Of a stretch of DNA of 64,000 nt, positions 24,162 through 33,753 are shown piece after piece (the stretch's first letter is position 1; each line of letters begins with the position of its first letter). The position numbers and the translations under genes are program-made. Origin of the DNA: RGIG3528 sp045598045 (GTDB lineage Bacteria; Bacillota; Clostridia; Lachnospirales; Lachnospiraceae). Below the pieces are notes generated by a model, which worked only from the letters and a program-made list of their open reading frames with translations, had not been told where the DNA came from and ran no database searches. The DNA lies in assembly GCA_045598045.1 (NCBI GenBank), contig JAZLLG010000033.1, forward strand, positions 10,770 through 74,769. The letters run 5' to 3'.

Positions 24162-24476
24162 TTAAATAATCAGTTTAACGAATGCTTCCCCGTACTCTTT
24201 AACAATTGACTGTATTCCGAGAACAAAGGAAGAAAGGATTAAAGAACTTTCCTTTGAAATGTCTTCGACAAGTATGAGTTCCAGAAAGCCGTCTTCCTGC
24301 TTAGCGGAAAACTTATCTTCTGTGAAAGCTTCGATGGAATTTACTGCATTAAGTGCAAGAACAGAAACTGCCGCACATACGATGTCAGAACCCTTTTTTG
24401 CGAAACCTGCGTGACCTTCGGAACGAAAGCCGCACAACTCATTTTCGTCATTGTAGATAGTTGTTACTTTAATCAT
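24162..24476 (-). CDS. prp: Ribosome-processing cysteine protease Prp
   Basis: Prp (YsxB) removes the N-terminal extension of bL27, an essential step in Firmicutes whose L27 carries it. The catalytic pair His22 (SEGHAGFA) and Cys34 (DIVCAAVS) is intact. The 104-residue gene is in the conserved rplU-prp-rpmA order, 2 bp after rplU, which couples protease and substrate production. Confidence 0.95.
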   Translation of the reverse strand: MIKVTTIYNDENELCGFRSEGHAGFAKKGSDIVCAAVSVLALNAVNSIEAFTEDKFSAKQEDGFLELILVEDISKESSLILSSFVLGIQSIVKEYGEAFVKLII

Positions 24477-24478
24477 GA

Positions 24479-24787
24479 TTAAGCATTGATCTTCTCAATC
24501 TTAACACGAGTATAATTCTGTCTGTGGCCGTTCTTGTTATGATAGCCGGACTTTCTCTTATACTTGTAAACAATTACCTTTTTACCCTTAACATCGCCGA
24601 TAACTGATGCTTTAACGGATGCTCCGGATACGGTAGGATTTCCGACTTTCATTTCTCCGTTGTTTACTGCGAGAACCTGATCAAATGTGTAGTCTGCACC
24701 TGCTTCAACGCCGAGCTTTTCTACATTAATGATATCGCCTTCTGCTACCTTGTATTGCTTACCACCTGTTGCAATAATAGCGTACAT
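24479..24787 (-). CDS. rplU: Ribosomal protein bL21
   Basis: This 102-residue bL21 has the family start MYAIIATGGKQYKV and the C-terminal KRKSGYHNKNGHRQNYTRV. It is the first gene after a consensus promoter and an L21-type leader RNA. GGAGGT precedes the ATG by about 7 nt. Confidence 0.98.
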   Translation of the reverse strand: MYAIIATGGKQYKVAEGDIINVEKLGVEAGADYTFDQVLAVNNGEMKVGNPTVSGASVKASVIGDVKGKKVIVYKYKRKSGYHNKNGHRQNYTRVKIEKINA

Positions 24788-24830
24788 ATTGGCACCTCCA
24801 TTTTAAATTACTCGCCAATTTTGGAGTTTA

Positions 24831-24893
24831 CTGTTCTGCCTTTCGGCTTTGTTTCGGTAGTTTATCTCTTCTCGGGGAGATAAATGCGAACAG
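24831..24893 (-). ncRNA. L21 leader (cis-regulatory RNA of rplU-prp-rpmA)
   Basis: In the 5' untranslated region the closing helix CTGTTC/GAACAG (24888-24893 with 24831-24836) encloses two hairpins. One has 8-bp arms TTTATCTC/GAGATAAA (24861-24884); the other is a GNRA-capped GCC-GAAA-GGC (24838-24847). Position and three-way shape fit the L21 ribosomal leader known from Firmicutes, which probably binds L21 and limits its own synthesis. I could not run a covariance search. Confidence 0.75.
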
Positions 24894-24930
24894 CAAAACT
24901 TAGAGCCCTAATTGTGCGGCATACTGAACA

Positions 24931-24959
24931 TTTATATCACGAACTTTATTGTTTGTCAA
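24931..24959 (-). promoter_or_regulatory. Sigma-A promoter for rplU-prp-rpmA
   Basis: On the minus strand TTGACA (24954-24959), a 17-bp spacer and TATAAA (24931-24936) are present. Transcription would start near 24924, just before the L21 leader, giving an untranslated region of about 135 nt. Confidence 0.88.
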
Positions 24960-24994
24960 TAAAGTATTTTGATTTGAACGAAAAAATAAAACAT

Positions 24995-26197
24995 TTAATC
25001 TAAAGCGGAATTAAGCTGTTCCGAAAGGCATTTATACGTCTTTCTTCTTGTGAGCTCCACCAGCCCGAGCCTGGTAATATCCATAAGGTCAGTAGCAACC
25101 GGATCGGGCTTAATGTATTTTTTGAGTTCTTCAAGAAGACCGTCCTCCTGCTCTTTTTCGGTCATATTGATGAAATCGATGAGAATTATTCCGGAAAGGT
25201 TGCGAAGACGTATCTGATATGCAATCTCTTTGGCTGCTTCAACATTTACTTCATAAAACATTTTAGTGTTTATTCGCTTGCCCGTGATAGCTTTGCTTGT
25301 ATTTACGTCAATTGCGGTAAGTGCTTCCGTCTGATCGATGACTATCGAAGCACCACTGTTAAGATTAATTATCCGCTTTGTAGCAAGTTCCATAAAATGA
25401 TCGATTTTATAAACGATTTTAAGCATGTTGGAATCCTTTTCAAGCACAAGCTGGGTAAAGGCTCCCTTTTCATTTACGAGAGGAAAATGCTTGAGATATC
25501 CGGCAACGTCATCATATACAGAAGGTATGTCGGTGCATATCTTGTCGTAAAGGAAAGAATTGGTATCGCGAAGCTGTAACAGATATGCGGGAAGTTCCTT
25601 ATAAAGAACAGTAAACTTTACTGCGTGAACTGCGTATTCACGTATGTTTCTGTAACGCTTTACAAGCTGCTTTGCTTCATCAAGAATTTCTTGGTCGTCA
25701 GCATATGCGGAGTTTGTACGAGCTATTATGCAATAGTCTTCATCCTCATATACCGAAAGAAGCTCTTTAAGATGCTCTTTTACGGTTTTCTTCGTGATCT
25801 TCTTTGAAACCTGGACTCCGGAACCGGAACGAACGATGGTAACATATTTACCGGTAATGGAAATACGGCCTGTTACAACAGGAGCCTTTGTTTTCATTGC
25901 TTCTTTGATGAGCTGAACAACGATTTCGTCACCGATGCAAATTCTGTCTTTGGACTGACGTTTAACAAAAATCGCGTCTGCAGCGGTATCAAGGCTTAAA
26001 TAGCATGTTGTGTTTTCATTGATACGAACAAAAGCTGCATTTATATTTGAAACAATGTTGTCTATATGTGCGACAAAAATCGACCCCATCTCATGATTGG
26101 ATGTAGTATTGATGACATTTACGGTCGTCATTTTGCCGTCATTGAAAAGGGCGCTGATTTCTTTGCCCTGATATGTTGTAATAACAAGTTCGTTCAT
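24995..26197 (-). CDS. rng: Ribonuclease E/G family endoribonuclease
   Basis: RNase G cuts single-stranded AU-rich RNA and matures rRNA ends. The 400-residue protein has the embedded S1 domain (about 35-125) and the catalytic core with metal ligands in TAIDVNTSKA and ILIDFINM. It ends soon after RLGLVELTRRKTYKCL. The CPxC zinc-link motif that ties E. coli subunits together is not seen; only one Cys remains near the end. It follows the DUF2344 gene after 2 bp, the usual clostridial arrangement. Confidence 0.9.
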   Translation of the reverse strand: MNELVITTYQGKEISALFNDGKMTTVNVINTTSNHEMGSIFVAHIDNIVSNINAAFVRINENTTCYLSLDTAADAIFVKRQSKDRICIGDEIVVQLIKEAMKTKAPVVTGRISITGKYVTIVRSGSGVQVSKKITKKTVKEHLKELLSVYEDEDYCIIARTNSAYADDQEILDEAKQLVKRYRNIREYAVHAVKFTVLYKELPAYLLQLRDTNSFLYDKICTDIPSVYDDVAGYLKHFPLVNEKGAFTQLVLEKDSNMLKIVYKIDHFMELATKRIINLNSGASIVIDQTEALTAIDVNTSKAITGKRINTKMFYEVNVEAAKEIAYQIRLRNLSGIILIDFINMTEKEQEDGLLEELKKYIKPDPVATDLMDITRLGLVELTRRKTYKCLSEQLNSALD

Positions 26198-26199
26198 GG

Positions 26200-26943
26200 T
26201 TAGTTCCTGTGGAATTTATATATTGGAATAAGATTATCTTTTTCACCCGTATAGCTTTCAAGTCTGTGAACATGATATTCGTATGGATTGTATGACACAC
26301 CCATCCATTCATAAAATGCTTTCATTACAAGCTCGGGACGAATATGTGTCTGTCCGGCGGAAAGGAGCATATAAATGCAGAACCCGTTATCAAAGCTGCC
26401 TGAGAAGGCGGTAGTTTCTGCTTTTATCTGCGTCTTATATATGAGAGGAATGATATCAATGTCATTATCTCCCGCTTTTGTTGTCTTTACGGTTATTATT
26501 TCTTTTTGCGCAACAAACTCGATAAATTTAGAATATAAATATTCGTTTGTCAAGTCTTTTTCAAAGCCGTCTTTTCGAAGGACAACATAATCCGATGCCG
26601 TAACAAGAGCCATAACAGACTCCTTCTTTGTCTGTGAAGGAGTTTCCGGAAGAAGACATACGTCGAAAACTTTGAATCCGTCCGGCATTTCCGCATCAAG
26701 ACGGTCTCTTATATCTTCTTCGGAAGTTATGTTGTTTAAATCCATATCAAAATATTCGGCTTCACTTGTCTGACCAAGTCCAAGAGGCGCCGCAAAACTC
26801 ATAATCTGATGCGGATGATAACCGGAAGAATAAGTAACGTCTATTCCGGCACGTCTTATGGCTTTCTGGAAAAACCTGAGCACATCAAGGTGCGACAGGA
26901 ATTTCATATTACCGAATTTGGCAAATTTAACTCTTACTGTCAT
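26200..26943 (-). CDS. Radical SAM-linked protein (DUF2344, TIGR03936 type)
   Basis: This 247-residue protein has the family start VRVKFAKFGNMKFLSHLDVLRFFQKA and the GYHPHQIMSFAAPLGLG motif. Family members are always next to, or fused with, a B12-binding radical SAM protein of unknown reaction; here the two genes overlap by 4 bp. No metal-binding cysteine cluster is visible in this partner. The function is unknown, though coupling to RNase G and ribosomal protein genes hints at RNA or ribosome modification. Confidence 0.88.
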   Translation of the reverse strand: MTVRVKFAKFGNMKFLSHLDVLRFFQKAIRRAGIDVTYSSGYHPHQIMSFAAPLGLGQTSEAEYFDMDLNNITSEEDIRDRLDAEMPDGFKVFDVCLLPETPSQTKKESVMALVTASDYVVLRKDGFEKDLTNEYLYSKFIEFVAQKEIITVKTTKAGDNDIDIIPLIYKTQIKAETTAFSGSFDNGFCIYMLLSAGQTHIRPELVMKAFYEWMGVSYNPYEYHVHRLESYTGEKDNLIPIYKFHRN

Positions 26944-28808
26944 TTTTCTTTCTCCTCATAGCAGACACCACCGTGGAATTCAAAAGCTCCGCATTTAGCA
27001 CAGCCCTTTCTGCAGTTAGGAGTCACTTTTTCATTTATTCCGTTGATGTATTCTCTGCGAAGGAAGTCCTTCGTTACGCCCGCGTTAATGAAATCCCACG
27101 GGAAAATTTCGTTTTCACCGCGTTTACGGTAAATGTAAAAATTGAGGTCTATACCATCCTTCTCAAGAAGGCTGTTCCAGACTTCAGGTTTAAAGCTTTC
27201 TGTCCATGCGTCAAAAATGCAGCCCGAAGCATATGCATCCTCAATGAGCTTTGAAAGTCGTCTGTCTCCGCGTGCAAAAAGTCCTTCGAGAATTGTTGTT
27301 TCGGAGTCATGCCAATGGTATTTAATTGAGCGCTGATTTAACTGTTCTCTGACTTTCGAACTTAAGAAATGAGCTTTGTCTTCAAACTGCTTTGCGGTAT
27401 TCATGCCGACCCACTGGAAAGGAGTAAAAGGTTTCGGAACGAAGAAACTTGTGGAAACCTGGATTTCACATTTGCCATGGCGTTCTTCTTTTGGAATTTC
27501 GTAGTACTTTTCTGCAATTTTTTCAGCAAGAAGAGCTATTTCTTCGATATCTTTTTCGTTTTCGGTCGGCTGACCGAGCATAAAATACAGTTTTACTTTA
27601 TTCCATCCGGATTTGAAAGCATCACCGGAGCCTTGAAGAATGTTCTCTTCGGTCAACCCCTTATTAATAACATTCCTGAGCCTCTGAGAGCCTGCTTCGG
27701 GAGCAAAAGTAAGTGAACTCTTCTTAATATCCTGAACTTTACTCATTACGTCAAGCGAAAATGCATCGATTCGAAGGGAAGGAAGCGAAATATTCACTCC
27801 CTGCTTTTTAAATTCGTCAATGAGATAATATACAAGTTCGGGAAGTTCTTTATAATCACTGGAGCTGAGGGAGGAAAGCGTTATCTCCTCATGTCCGGTG
27901 TTTTTAATCATTTTAACGGCCTGTTTTTTGAGGAATTCGACATCACGTTCTCTAATGGGTCTGTAAAGCATTCCCGCCTGGCAGAAACGGCATCCTCTTA
28001 TGCAACCTCGCTGAATCTCAAGCGTTACTTTATCCTGAACAACCTGAAGATAAGGAACAATCGGTGCATCCGGATAAAATGTGTTTGAAAGTTCCATCTC
28101 AACCTGTTTACGAATCATCTGCTTTGCATGACTGTTGTTCGGCTTAAACTCTTTGATTGAACAATCATCGTTATAATCGACATCATAGAACATGGGAACA
28201 TATATTCCGTCTATTTCGGATATCTTTTCAAGAAACTCACGTCTTGTCCCGCCGTTTTTACGATTTTCCCTGTAGATATCGATTATATTTTTATAAGCAG
28301 TTTCACCTTCACCTATATAAAAGAAATCAAAGAAATCAGCGATGGGCTCGGGATTGTATGTGCACGGTCCGCCACCGACAACAATGGGATCGTCTTCAGT
28401 TCTGTCACAAGCGTGAAGCGGAATGTTCGAAAGATCGAGAATCTGAAGGATGTTTGTGTAGCACATTTCATATTGAATCGTAATTCCGAGAAAATCAAAG
28501 CTTTTGACGGGATCCTGAGATTCAAGCGCAAAAAGCGGAATCTTCTTTTCGCGCATAACTTTATCAAGATCATGCCAGGGAGAATAAACTCTTTCGCACC
28601 ACACACCTTCAAAGGAATTAAACATATCGTAAAGAATCTGAATGCCAAGATGGCTCATACCGATTTCGTAAACATCGGGAAAGCACATACAGAATCTGAC
28701 ATCCACATCTTTCCCGTCTTTCATTACACAGTTCACTTCTCCGCCTATGTAACGGACAGGTTTTTCTATGTTCAGGAGTATTTCATCCGATAAAGCTATC
28801 TTTTGCAT
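26940..28808 (-). CDS. B12-binding-domain radical SAM protein (TIGR03960 type)
   Basis: This 622-residue protein has an N-terminal cobalamin-binding-like Rossmann region (CFPDVYEIGMSHLGIQIL) and a radical SAM core with CIRGCRFC (CxxxCxxC) for the 4Fe-4S cluster. A C-terminal cysteine-rich tail (CRKGCAKCGAFEFHGGVC) may bind a second metal centre. The start is ATG 28808, which has GAGG 8 nt upstream; an in-frame GTG at 28817 lies inside that site. The substrate is unknown for the family. Confidence 0.9.
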   Translation of the reverse strand: MQKIALSDEILLNIEKPVRYIGGEVNCVMKDGKDVDVRFCMCFPDVYEIGMSHLGIQILYDMFNSFEGVWCERVYSPWHDLDKVMREKKIPLFALESQDPVKSFDFLGITIQYEMCYTNILQILDLSNIPLHACDRTEDDPIVVGGGPCTYNPEPIADFFDFFYIGEGETAYKNIIDIYRENRKNGGTRREFLEKISEIDGIYVPMFYDVDYNDDCSIKEFKPNNSHAKQMIRKQVEMELSNTFYPDAPIVPYLQVVQDKVTLEIQRGCIRGCRFCQAGMLYRPIRERDVEFLKKQAVKMIKNTGHEEITLSSLSSSDYKELPELVYYLIDEFKKQGVNISLPSLRIDAFSLDVMSKVQDIKKSSLTFAPEAGSQRLRNVINKGLTEENILQGSGDAFKSGWNKVKLYFMLGQPTENEKDIEEIALLAEKIAEKYYEIPKEERHGKCEIQVSTSFFVPKPFTPFQWVGMNTAKQFEDKAHFLSSKVREQLNQRSIKYHWHDSETTILEGLFARGDRRLSKLIEDAYASGCIFDAWTESFKPEVWNSLLEKDGIDLNFYIYRKRGENEIFPWDFINAGVTKDFLRREYINGINEKVTPNCRKGCAKCGAFEFHGGVCYEEKEK

Positions 28809-28921
28809 TACATACACCTCATATACGTCTTTAGCCGAACTATTTTACCACAATTTTTGTAATTAAACAAACAATTTTATTCTGCATAGGACATCATGGT
28901 ATGCAAATTGGGGGTGAACGC

Positions 28922-28950
28922 TTTACAAACAGCATACATAAAGATATACT
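28922..28950 (+). promoter_or_regulatory. Promoter of the zinc-ribbon membrane protein
   Basis: TTTACA (28922-28927), a 17-bp spacer and TATACT (28945-28950) lie 36 bp before ATG 28987, which has AAAGGAG 7 nt upstream. Confidence 0.75.
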
Positions 28951-28986
28951 ATATTTTATTATGTATCACTTTAAAGGAGAATATTT

Positions 28987-29889
28987 ATGTGGTGTCCGAA
29001 ATGTAAAAATGAATATAGAGAAGGAATTCTGGTTTGCCCCGACTGTAAATGCGATCTTGTTGAAGAAATTATTGATGAAGATGCTTTTACAGAGATTTTT
29101 AAAACATTCGATGCTCCTCTCAAAGATAAAATAGTTAAGTATCTGCAGCATCTTGACATTAAAGTTACTGTTAATGAAACAAAAGCTACGGATGACGAGC
29201 TTGCTGAGTTCGAAATGTATGCCGAGCAGGCAGGTCTTGATATTTCAAATGTAAATGCCGACGATCTTTACGCTTACACCATTATTGTTCCCAAAGAAAG
29301 CCGAAAGACAGCTATTAAAGAAGTTCAGACAATAATAAAAGTCGAATCCGAAAAAGAGATTCCCGACGAAGATGCACCTGAAGGGCTTGCATCATCTATT
29401 CCCTCTATTGCTGCTGTACGTGAACCTTCCAAAGATTTTGTCAAAGCAAAGGACCGCGCTTCCGACTACAAATCATCAGGCTGGACATTTGTCATTGTCG
29501 GCATTCTTATTCTTTTATTTATGATTCTGAGCATTGCAGGAATCATCCCCTACAGCACATACCTCTATATCAAGATCTTTTTTATTGTTCTTGGCTTATG
29601 TGCTGTTTTGGTCGGTGTGCTTTCCATTTCAAAGAGCAAAAAAATAGCTGCTACAATTGACGATGAAGACAAAACCGAGAAAGAATTACTTGATTTTCTT
29701 AAGCAGAACATAACAAAAGAAGCAGTTGATAAAATATTAAACGAAGAAGACGAGCAGGAAGAACTCGTCTGGATGAAGATAACAGAGTCCGCTAAAGCAC
29801 TTCTCTTGAAGCAGTTCCCCGATACAAATGCGGAATATGCCGACGAACTCATCGACAACTACTTAAACGACTTAACAGAAAACAAATAA
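28987..29889 (+). CDS. Zinc-ribbon membrane protein of unknown function
   Basis: This 300-residue protein starts with a zinc ribbon (Cys3, Cys6, Cys17, Cys20 in WCPKCKNEY and CPDCKCDL). A cytoplasmic region follows, with a DUF2007-like stretch that may bind a small ligand (TIIVPKESRKTAIKEVQTII). Two membrane helices at about 159-181 and 186-208 come next, and an acidic cytoplasmic tail that is mostly helical. It is one of only two genes on + in the right three-quarters of the window and has its own promoter and terminator. The role is unknown. Confidence 0.75.
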   Translation: MWCPKCKNEYREGILVCPDCKCDLVEEIIDEDAFTEIFKTFDAPLKDKIVKYLQHLDIKVTVNETKATDDELAEFEMYAEQAGLDISNVNADDLYAYTIIVPKESRKTAIKEVQTIIKVESEKEIPDEDAPEGLASSIPSIAAVREPSKDFVKAKDRASDYKSSGWTFVIVGILILLFMILSIAGIIPYSTYLYIKIFFIVLGLCAVLVGVLSISKSKKIAATIDDEDKTEKELLDFLKQNITKEAVDKILNEEDEQEELVWMKITESAKALLLKQFPDTNAEYADELIDNYLNDLTENK

Positions 29890-29893
29890 AAAC

Positions 29894-29934
29894 AAAAAAA
29901 GTCCGGTTGACAAGATGTCTTCCGGACTTTTTTA
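29894..29934. terminator. Bidirectional intrinsic terminator
   Basis: Arms AAAGTCCGG (29898-29906) and CCGGACTTT (29922-29930), with inner GACA/TGTC pairing, have a T tract on the plus side and a seven-A tract (T on minus) on the other. It serves both the zinc-ribbon gene and the convergent SNF2 gene. Confidence 0.9.
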
Positions 29935-29940
29935 ATTCAA

Positions 29941-32900
29941 TTAATCCAATGAGAAAAGTTCCATAATCTCTTCTTTTGTAAGAGAATTAATAAATACTTC
30001 CTTTGTGGAAATAATGGACTCTGAAAGTTCTTTCTTATGATGCTGAAGCTTGTAAATCTTCTCTTCTATCGTACCCTTTGTAATAAGCTTAATAACTTCA
30101 ACAACGTTTTTCTGACCGATTCTGTGAGCACGGTCCGTTGCCTGATCTTCGACAGCAGGATTCCACCATGGGTCAAAATGTATTACGGAATCCGCACCGG
30201 TAAGATTAAGTCCTGTACCGCCCGCCTTCAAAGAAATAAGGAAAAGCTGACGTTCGCCGCCGTTGAAGGCTTTTACATATTCAACACGTTCTGCGTTTTT
30301 TGTTGTTCCGTCAAGGTAGAAATATGAATATCCAAGTTCATCCAAAGACTTTTTGATGATTTCAAGCATCGACGTGAACTGCGAGAATACAAGTATTCTG
30401 TGTCCGTTTGAAATGAGATTTGGAACAATTTCAAGGAACAAATCAAGCTTTCCGCTTCCGCCGTTATAATTTTCAAGGAATGTGGAAGGGTGACAGCATA
30501 TCTGGCGAAGTCTTGTGAGCGCCGCAAGTATCTGGAAACGGCTTGCGTTGATGCCTTCATTAAGAAGCTCTGCACGAAGATCTCCTTTAACACTTTCAAG
30601 ATAAGAAAGATAAAGATTTTTCTGCTCGGGATTAAGTTCTGCAGCCATCTTCTCTTCAAGCTTTTCGGGAAGTTCAAGCAGAACATCCTTTTTCATTCTG
30701 CGCATTACAAAAGGCTGAATACGCTTGTTAAGAACAGCTTTCGCTCCTTCGTCTCCTTTTGTTATCGGCTTTTCATACTTAACGATGAAACGTGTGTAAG
30801 AAAGCAGATAGAACGGCATAATAAAGTCAAAGATTGACCACAGCTCCGAAAGTGAATTTTCGATAGGAGTACCGGTAAGTGCAAAACGATGCTCTGCCTG
30901 CAAAGTTTTTACGGATTTGGCATTAACGGAAGCAGCATTCTTTATAAACTGCGCTTCATCAAGGAAAATCGTATTAAATTTGCAATCATCGTATGCATTG
31001 ATATCACGTCTGATTAACGGGTATGAAGTAATAAGGACATTACTGTCATCCTCGCGCTTAATGAGAGCTTCACGGTCTGCGGGAACACCTTCGATAATCT
31101 TACACTTAAGTGATGGAGCGAAGTTTTCAAACTCATCAAGCCAGTTATAAACAACGGATGTAGGGCAAATAATGAGGAATTTATCGGAAGGATTTCTGCG
31201 ATGCATTTCCTCAATATATACAATAGCCTGAAGCGTTTTACCAAGACCCATATCATCGGCAAGAATGCCGCCGAGGCCGTTTTCAGCAAGATTCATAAGC
31301 CATTTGTATCCGACAGTCTGATATGGCCTTAATTCGGCATTTATAGTCTCAGGAACGGCATAATCTTTTTCTTCTGATGAAAGGACGTTATTGACAAGGC
31401 TCTTAAACTCTTCATTCTTTGTTACAATGAAGCGGCCCTCATCAAAAATTCTGTCTGCAAAAAGAGCAAGACCTTTGGAAACTTTAAGGCTTTCTTTCTT
31501 TTCAATCTCTTTTGCACTTATGTTAAGATTGTCAAGTATATCATTAAGCTCATTCAGCTCGTCAGACTCAAGATTGATGAATGAACCGTCAGAGAGCCTG
31601 AAGAACTTCTTTTTAAGTCTGTAAGCTCTGAAAAGCTGCTTAAGTTCTTCCTTTGAAACATCACCGTAGGCAAGGTCAAGCTCAAGGAGATCGCTTTCTC
31701 TCGAAACATTGAGCCCGATGGAGAATCGTCTGTTCTGGGAGGTTTTAAGGTGTTTAAAATCCTCTGAATAGAAAAGCTCGGCATATTCTTTAAGCTCTTC
31801 GACACCGTCCGTTATGAAGGAATATATGCTTGCATCAGCCTTGAGAAGGTAGAAACCGGAATACGCTTCAAATCCGTTTCTTTCAAGAATATCGCTGATT
31901 GCTTTTTCCTTTTCTTTATTTCTGAGAATGATATACGGATCGCTTTTGGGAGTCTCAAAAGAATTGAAACGATAGTCACCGTAAGTGAAATACAGCTCTG
32001 CTTTAATGTAGTTATTATATTTGTCGAAATAGATTTCAGATGTAAAATCAAGTGATATGTACTTTTCCGAAAGGTCTTCGGGAATTTCAAGTTCCATTGT
32101 CTCGTGAAGCTTCGGAAGCACTGTTTCAAGGAAACGCTGTTTGTATTTGCCTTCAAAAACAAGAGGCGTTCTGTCGCCGCCGAGATTATTGAAGAAAGGA
32201 AGGAAATTACGAAGAAAAACCTTATCCGGAGTATAAAGGAATCCGTCCCTGTAAAGCACTTCTCCGTTTTCGGTTATCGGAATAACAGGCTCCTTATCTT
32301 TATAGTCGAGGAAGCAGGAATCCTCAAGATTAATCAAATCAAATTCAATCTGAGGGTTTGAGCCTATACAGTGAACATCAAAAAATGTATTTCCGTAAAG
32401 CTCAAGTGTACACGAAAGATTACCTATCTGATGCAAAAGTTTTATGAAAAGAAACTTTGAAATCAACATCTGTGACTTAAAGAAGATGTCGGTTCCATCT
32501 TTTCCGGCAGTAAGCTCAGATACATCAAAAATACCGAGCAGGTAGTCAAGGAAATTCTTTGAATCACGGTCAAAAGCACTTTCACCATATACAAAATGAA
32601 AGTCCTTTCCAAGGACGATAGGCTCCTGACGAACAAATGAATCTAGGAACTTCTTAAGATTCTGGACTTTATAAAGGCGGCTGCTCCCGACTTTAATGGA
32701 AATGCCTGCTTTACCCGAACCGTTTTTAAGCATCTCCTGAAGGCTTATAACAGGTTCGATATGAAAAACGTCACCGGTAAGAGAAATGGTCTCCTGGTTG
32801 TCAAAATAATCAAGAACGTCGTATATACGCTTCTCTTCCGATGTTTTGGGTAAATTGCCCTCTGCTTTTTCCTGACGCTTGTAGAGCATACAAAGAGAAC

Positions 32901-33156
32901 AGATTACATGTTTGCATGCCCCCTTATTAAGAAGGCTTGAAGGACATGTGCACGAATAGTCGAACATTCCTTCATCCAGCTCATTGATAAGCACGGTATA
33001 TGTGCTTGAACCTGATACTATAAACTTGTATTTATGACTTTGTTTGGAATATGATGCGTTTTTTATATGACCGTTTTTAAAGTAAGCGAGACCTCTGTTG
33101 TAGGTCATTTCATCAACTGCAAGATTTCTTATTTTCTGCTTTGTAAGATGAATCAT
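29941..33156 (-). CDS. SNF2-family helicase with SWIM zinc finger
   Basis: This 1,071-residue DNA translocase has an N-terminal SWIM finger (CTCPSSLLNKGACKH), a middle SNF2-associated beta region, and the two RecA-like lobes. Walker A is at about Lys640 (DDMGLGKTLQA), the DEAQ box reads FLDEAQFIKN, and RAHRIGQKN is motif VI. Bacterial members of this type are poorly characterised and have been linked to transcription recycling or DNA repair. AAGGAG precedes the ATG, and it follows scpB by 14 bp, so it is co-transcribed with the condensin subunits. Confidence 0.93.
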   Translation of the reverse strand: MIHLTKQKIRNLAVDEMTYNRGLAYFKNGHIKNASYSKQSHKYKFIVSGSSTYTVLINELDEGMFDYSCTCPSSLLNKGACKHVICSLCMLYKRQEKAEGNLPKTSEEKRIYDVLDYFDNQETISLTGDVFHIEPVISLQEMLKNGSGKAGISIKVGSSRLYKVQNLKKFLDSFVRQEPIVLGKDFHFVYGESAFDRDSKNFLDYLLGIFDVSELTAGKDGTDIFFKSQMLISKFLFIKLLHQIGNLSCTLELYGNTFFDVHCIGSNPQIEFDLINLEDSCFLDYKDKEPVIPITENGEVLYRDGFLYTPDKVFLRNFLPFFNNLGGDRTPLVFEGKYKQRFLETVLPKLHETMELEIPEDLSEKYISLDFTSEIYFDKYNNYIKAELYFTYGDYRFNSFETPKSDPYIILRNKEKEKAISDILERNGFEAYSGFYLLKADASIYSFITDGVEELKEYAELFYSEDFKHLKTSQNRRFSIGLNVSRESDLLELDLAYGDVSKEELKQLFRAYRLKKKFFRLSDGSFINLESDELNELNDILDNLNISAKEIEKKESLKVSKGLALFADRIFDEGRFIVTKNEEFKSLVNNVLSSEEKDYAVPETINAELRPYQTVGYKWLMNLAENGLGGILADDMGLGKTLQAIVYIEEMHRRNPSDKFLIICPTSVVYNWLDEFENFAPSLKCKIIEGVPADREALIKREDDSNVLITSYPLIRRDINAYDDCKFNTIFLDEAQFIKNAASVNAKSVKTLQAEHRFALTGTPIENSLSELWSIFDFIMPFYLLSYTRFIVKYEKPITKGDEGAKAVLNKRIQPFVMRRMKKDVLLELPEKLEEKMAAELNPEQKNLYLSYLESVKGDLRAELLNEGINASRFQILAALTRLRQICCHPSTFLENYNGGSGKLDLFLEIVPNLISNGHRILVFSQFTSMLEIIKKSLDELGYSYFYLDGTTKNAERVEYVKAFNGGERQLFLISLKAGGTGLNLTGADSVIHFDPWWNPAVEDQATDRAHRIGQKNVVEVIKLITKGTIEEKIYKLQHHKKELSESIISTKEVFINSLTKEEIMELFSLD

Positions 33157-33170
33157 TTCTGCTCCTTGGA

Positions 33171-33743
33171 TTAAATGTCAAGAGTCAACTGCAGCTCTTC
33201 CTGTACTTCAAGCTTGAAGTCTTCGATTCTTTCGGGATTTACTATAGGCAGATCCGAAAGTGATGAAAGTCCGAAATAACGAAGGAACTCTTCTGTTGTG
33301 CCGAAAGCAATCGGACGGCCGGGTGCTTCCATTCTTCCGAGCTCCGCAACAAGGTTGTACTCAACAAGTCTGGATACGGCATGGTCGGAATCCACACCGC
33401 GGATAGCGGAAATTTCATTACGTGTAATAGGTTGTTTGTATGCAATGATGGAAAGAGTCTCCAAAAGAGCATCGGTAAGAACATGCTTTTTTGGAGCATG
33501 AGCAACTTTAATAACATATTCATACATATCGGGCTTTGTGCACATCTGATATGAGTCATTAAGCTCGATAATCTGGACGCCGCGTTCATTTGACTCTTTA
33601 TATTCGATAATCATGTTCCTGAGGATGTTCCTGACAACCTCAACGTCCTGCTCAAGAGCGGTTGCAATGCGGTCTGCCTCAACAGCTTCCCCCATTGTAA
33701 AAAGAATTGCTTCAATTTTGGATTTTGCTTCGTTTATGTCCAT
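33171..33743 (-). CDS. scpB: Segregation and condensation protein B
   Basis: ScpB dimers bind the ScpA kleisin in the SMC condensin complex. It has two winged-helix domains: AKSKIEAILFTMGEAVEADRI at the N-terminus and ALLETLSIIAYKQPITRNEI in the second. The start is ATG 33743 because GGAG lies 5 nt upstream. The frame extends upstream into scpA, but that extension has no ribosome site and no family match. The resulting 190 residues are normal. Confidence 0.96.
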   Translation of the reverse strand: MDINEAKSKIEAILFTMGEAVEADRIATALEQDVEVVRNILRNMIIEYKESNERGVQIIELNDSYQMCTKPDMYEYVIKVAHAPKKHVLTDALLETLSIIAYKQPITRNEISAIRGVDSDHAVSRLVEYNLVAELGRMEAPGRPIAFGTTEEFLRYFGLSSLSDLPIVNPERIEDFKLEVQEELQLTLDI

Positions 33744-33753
33744 TTTGTCTCCA

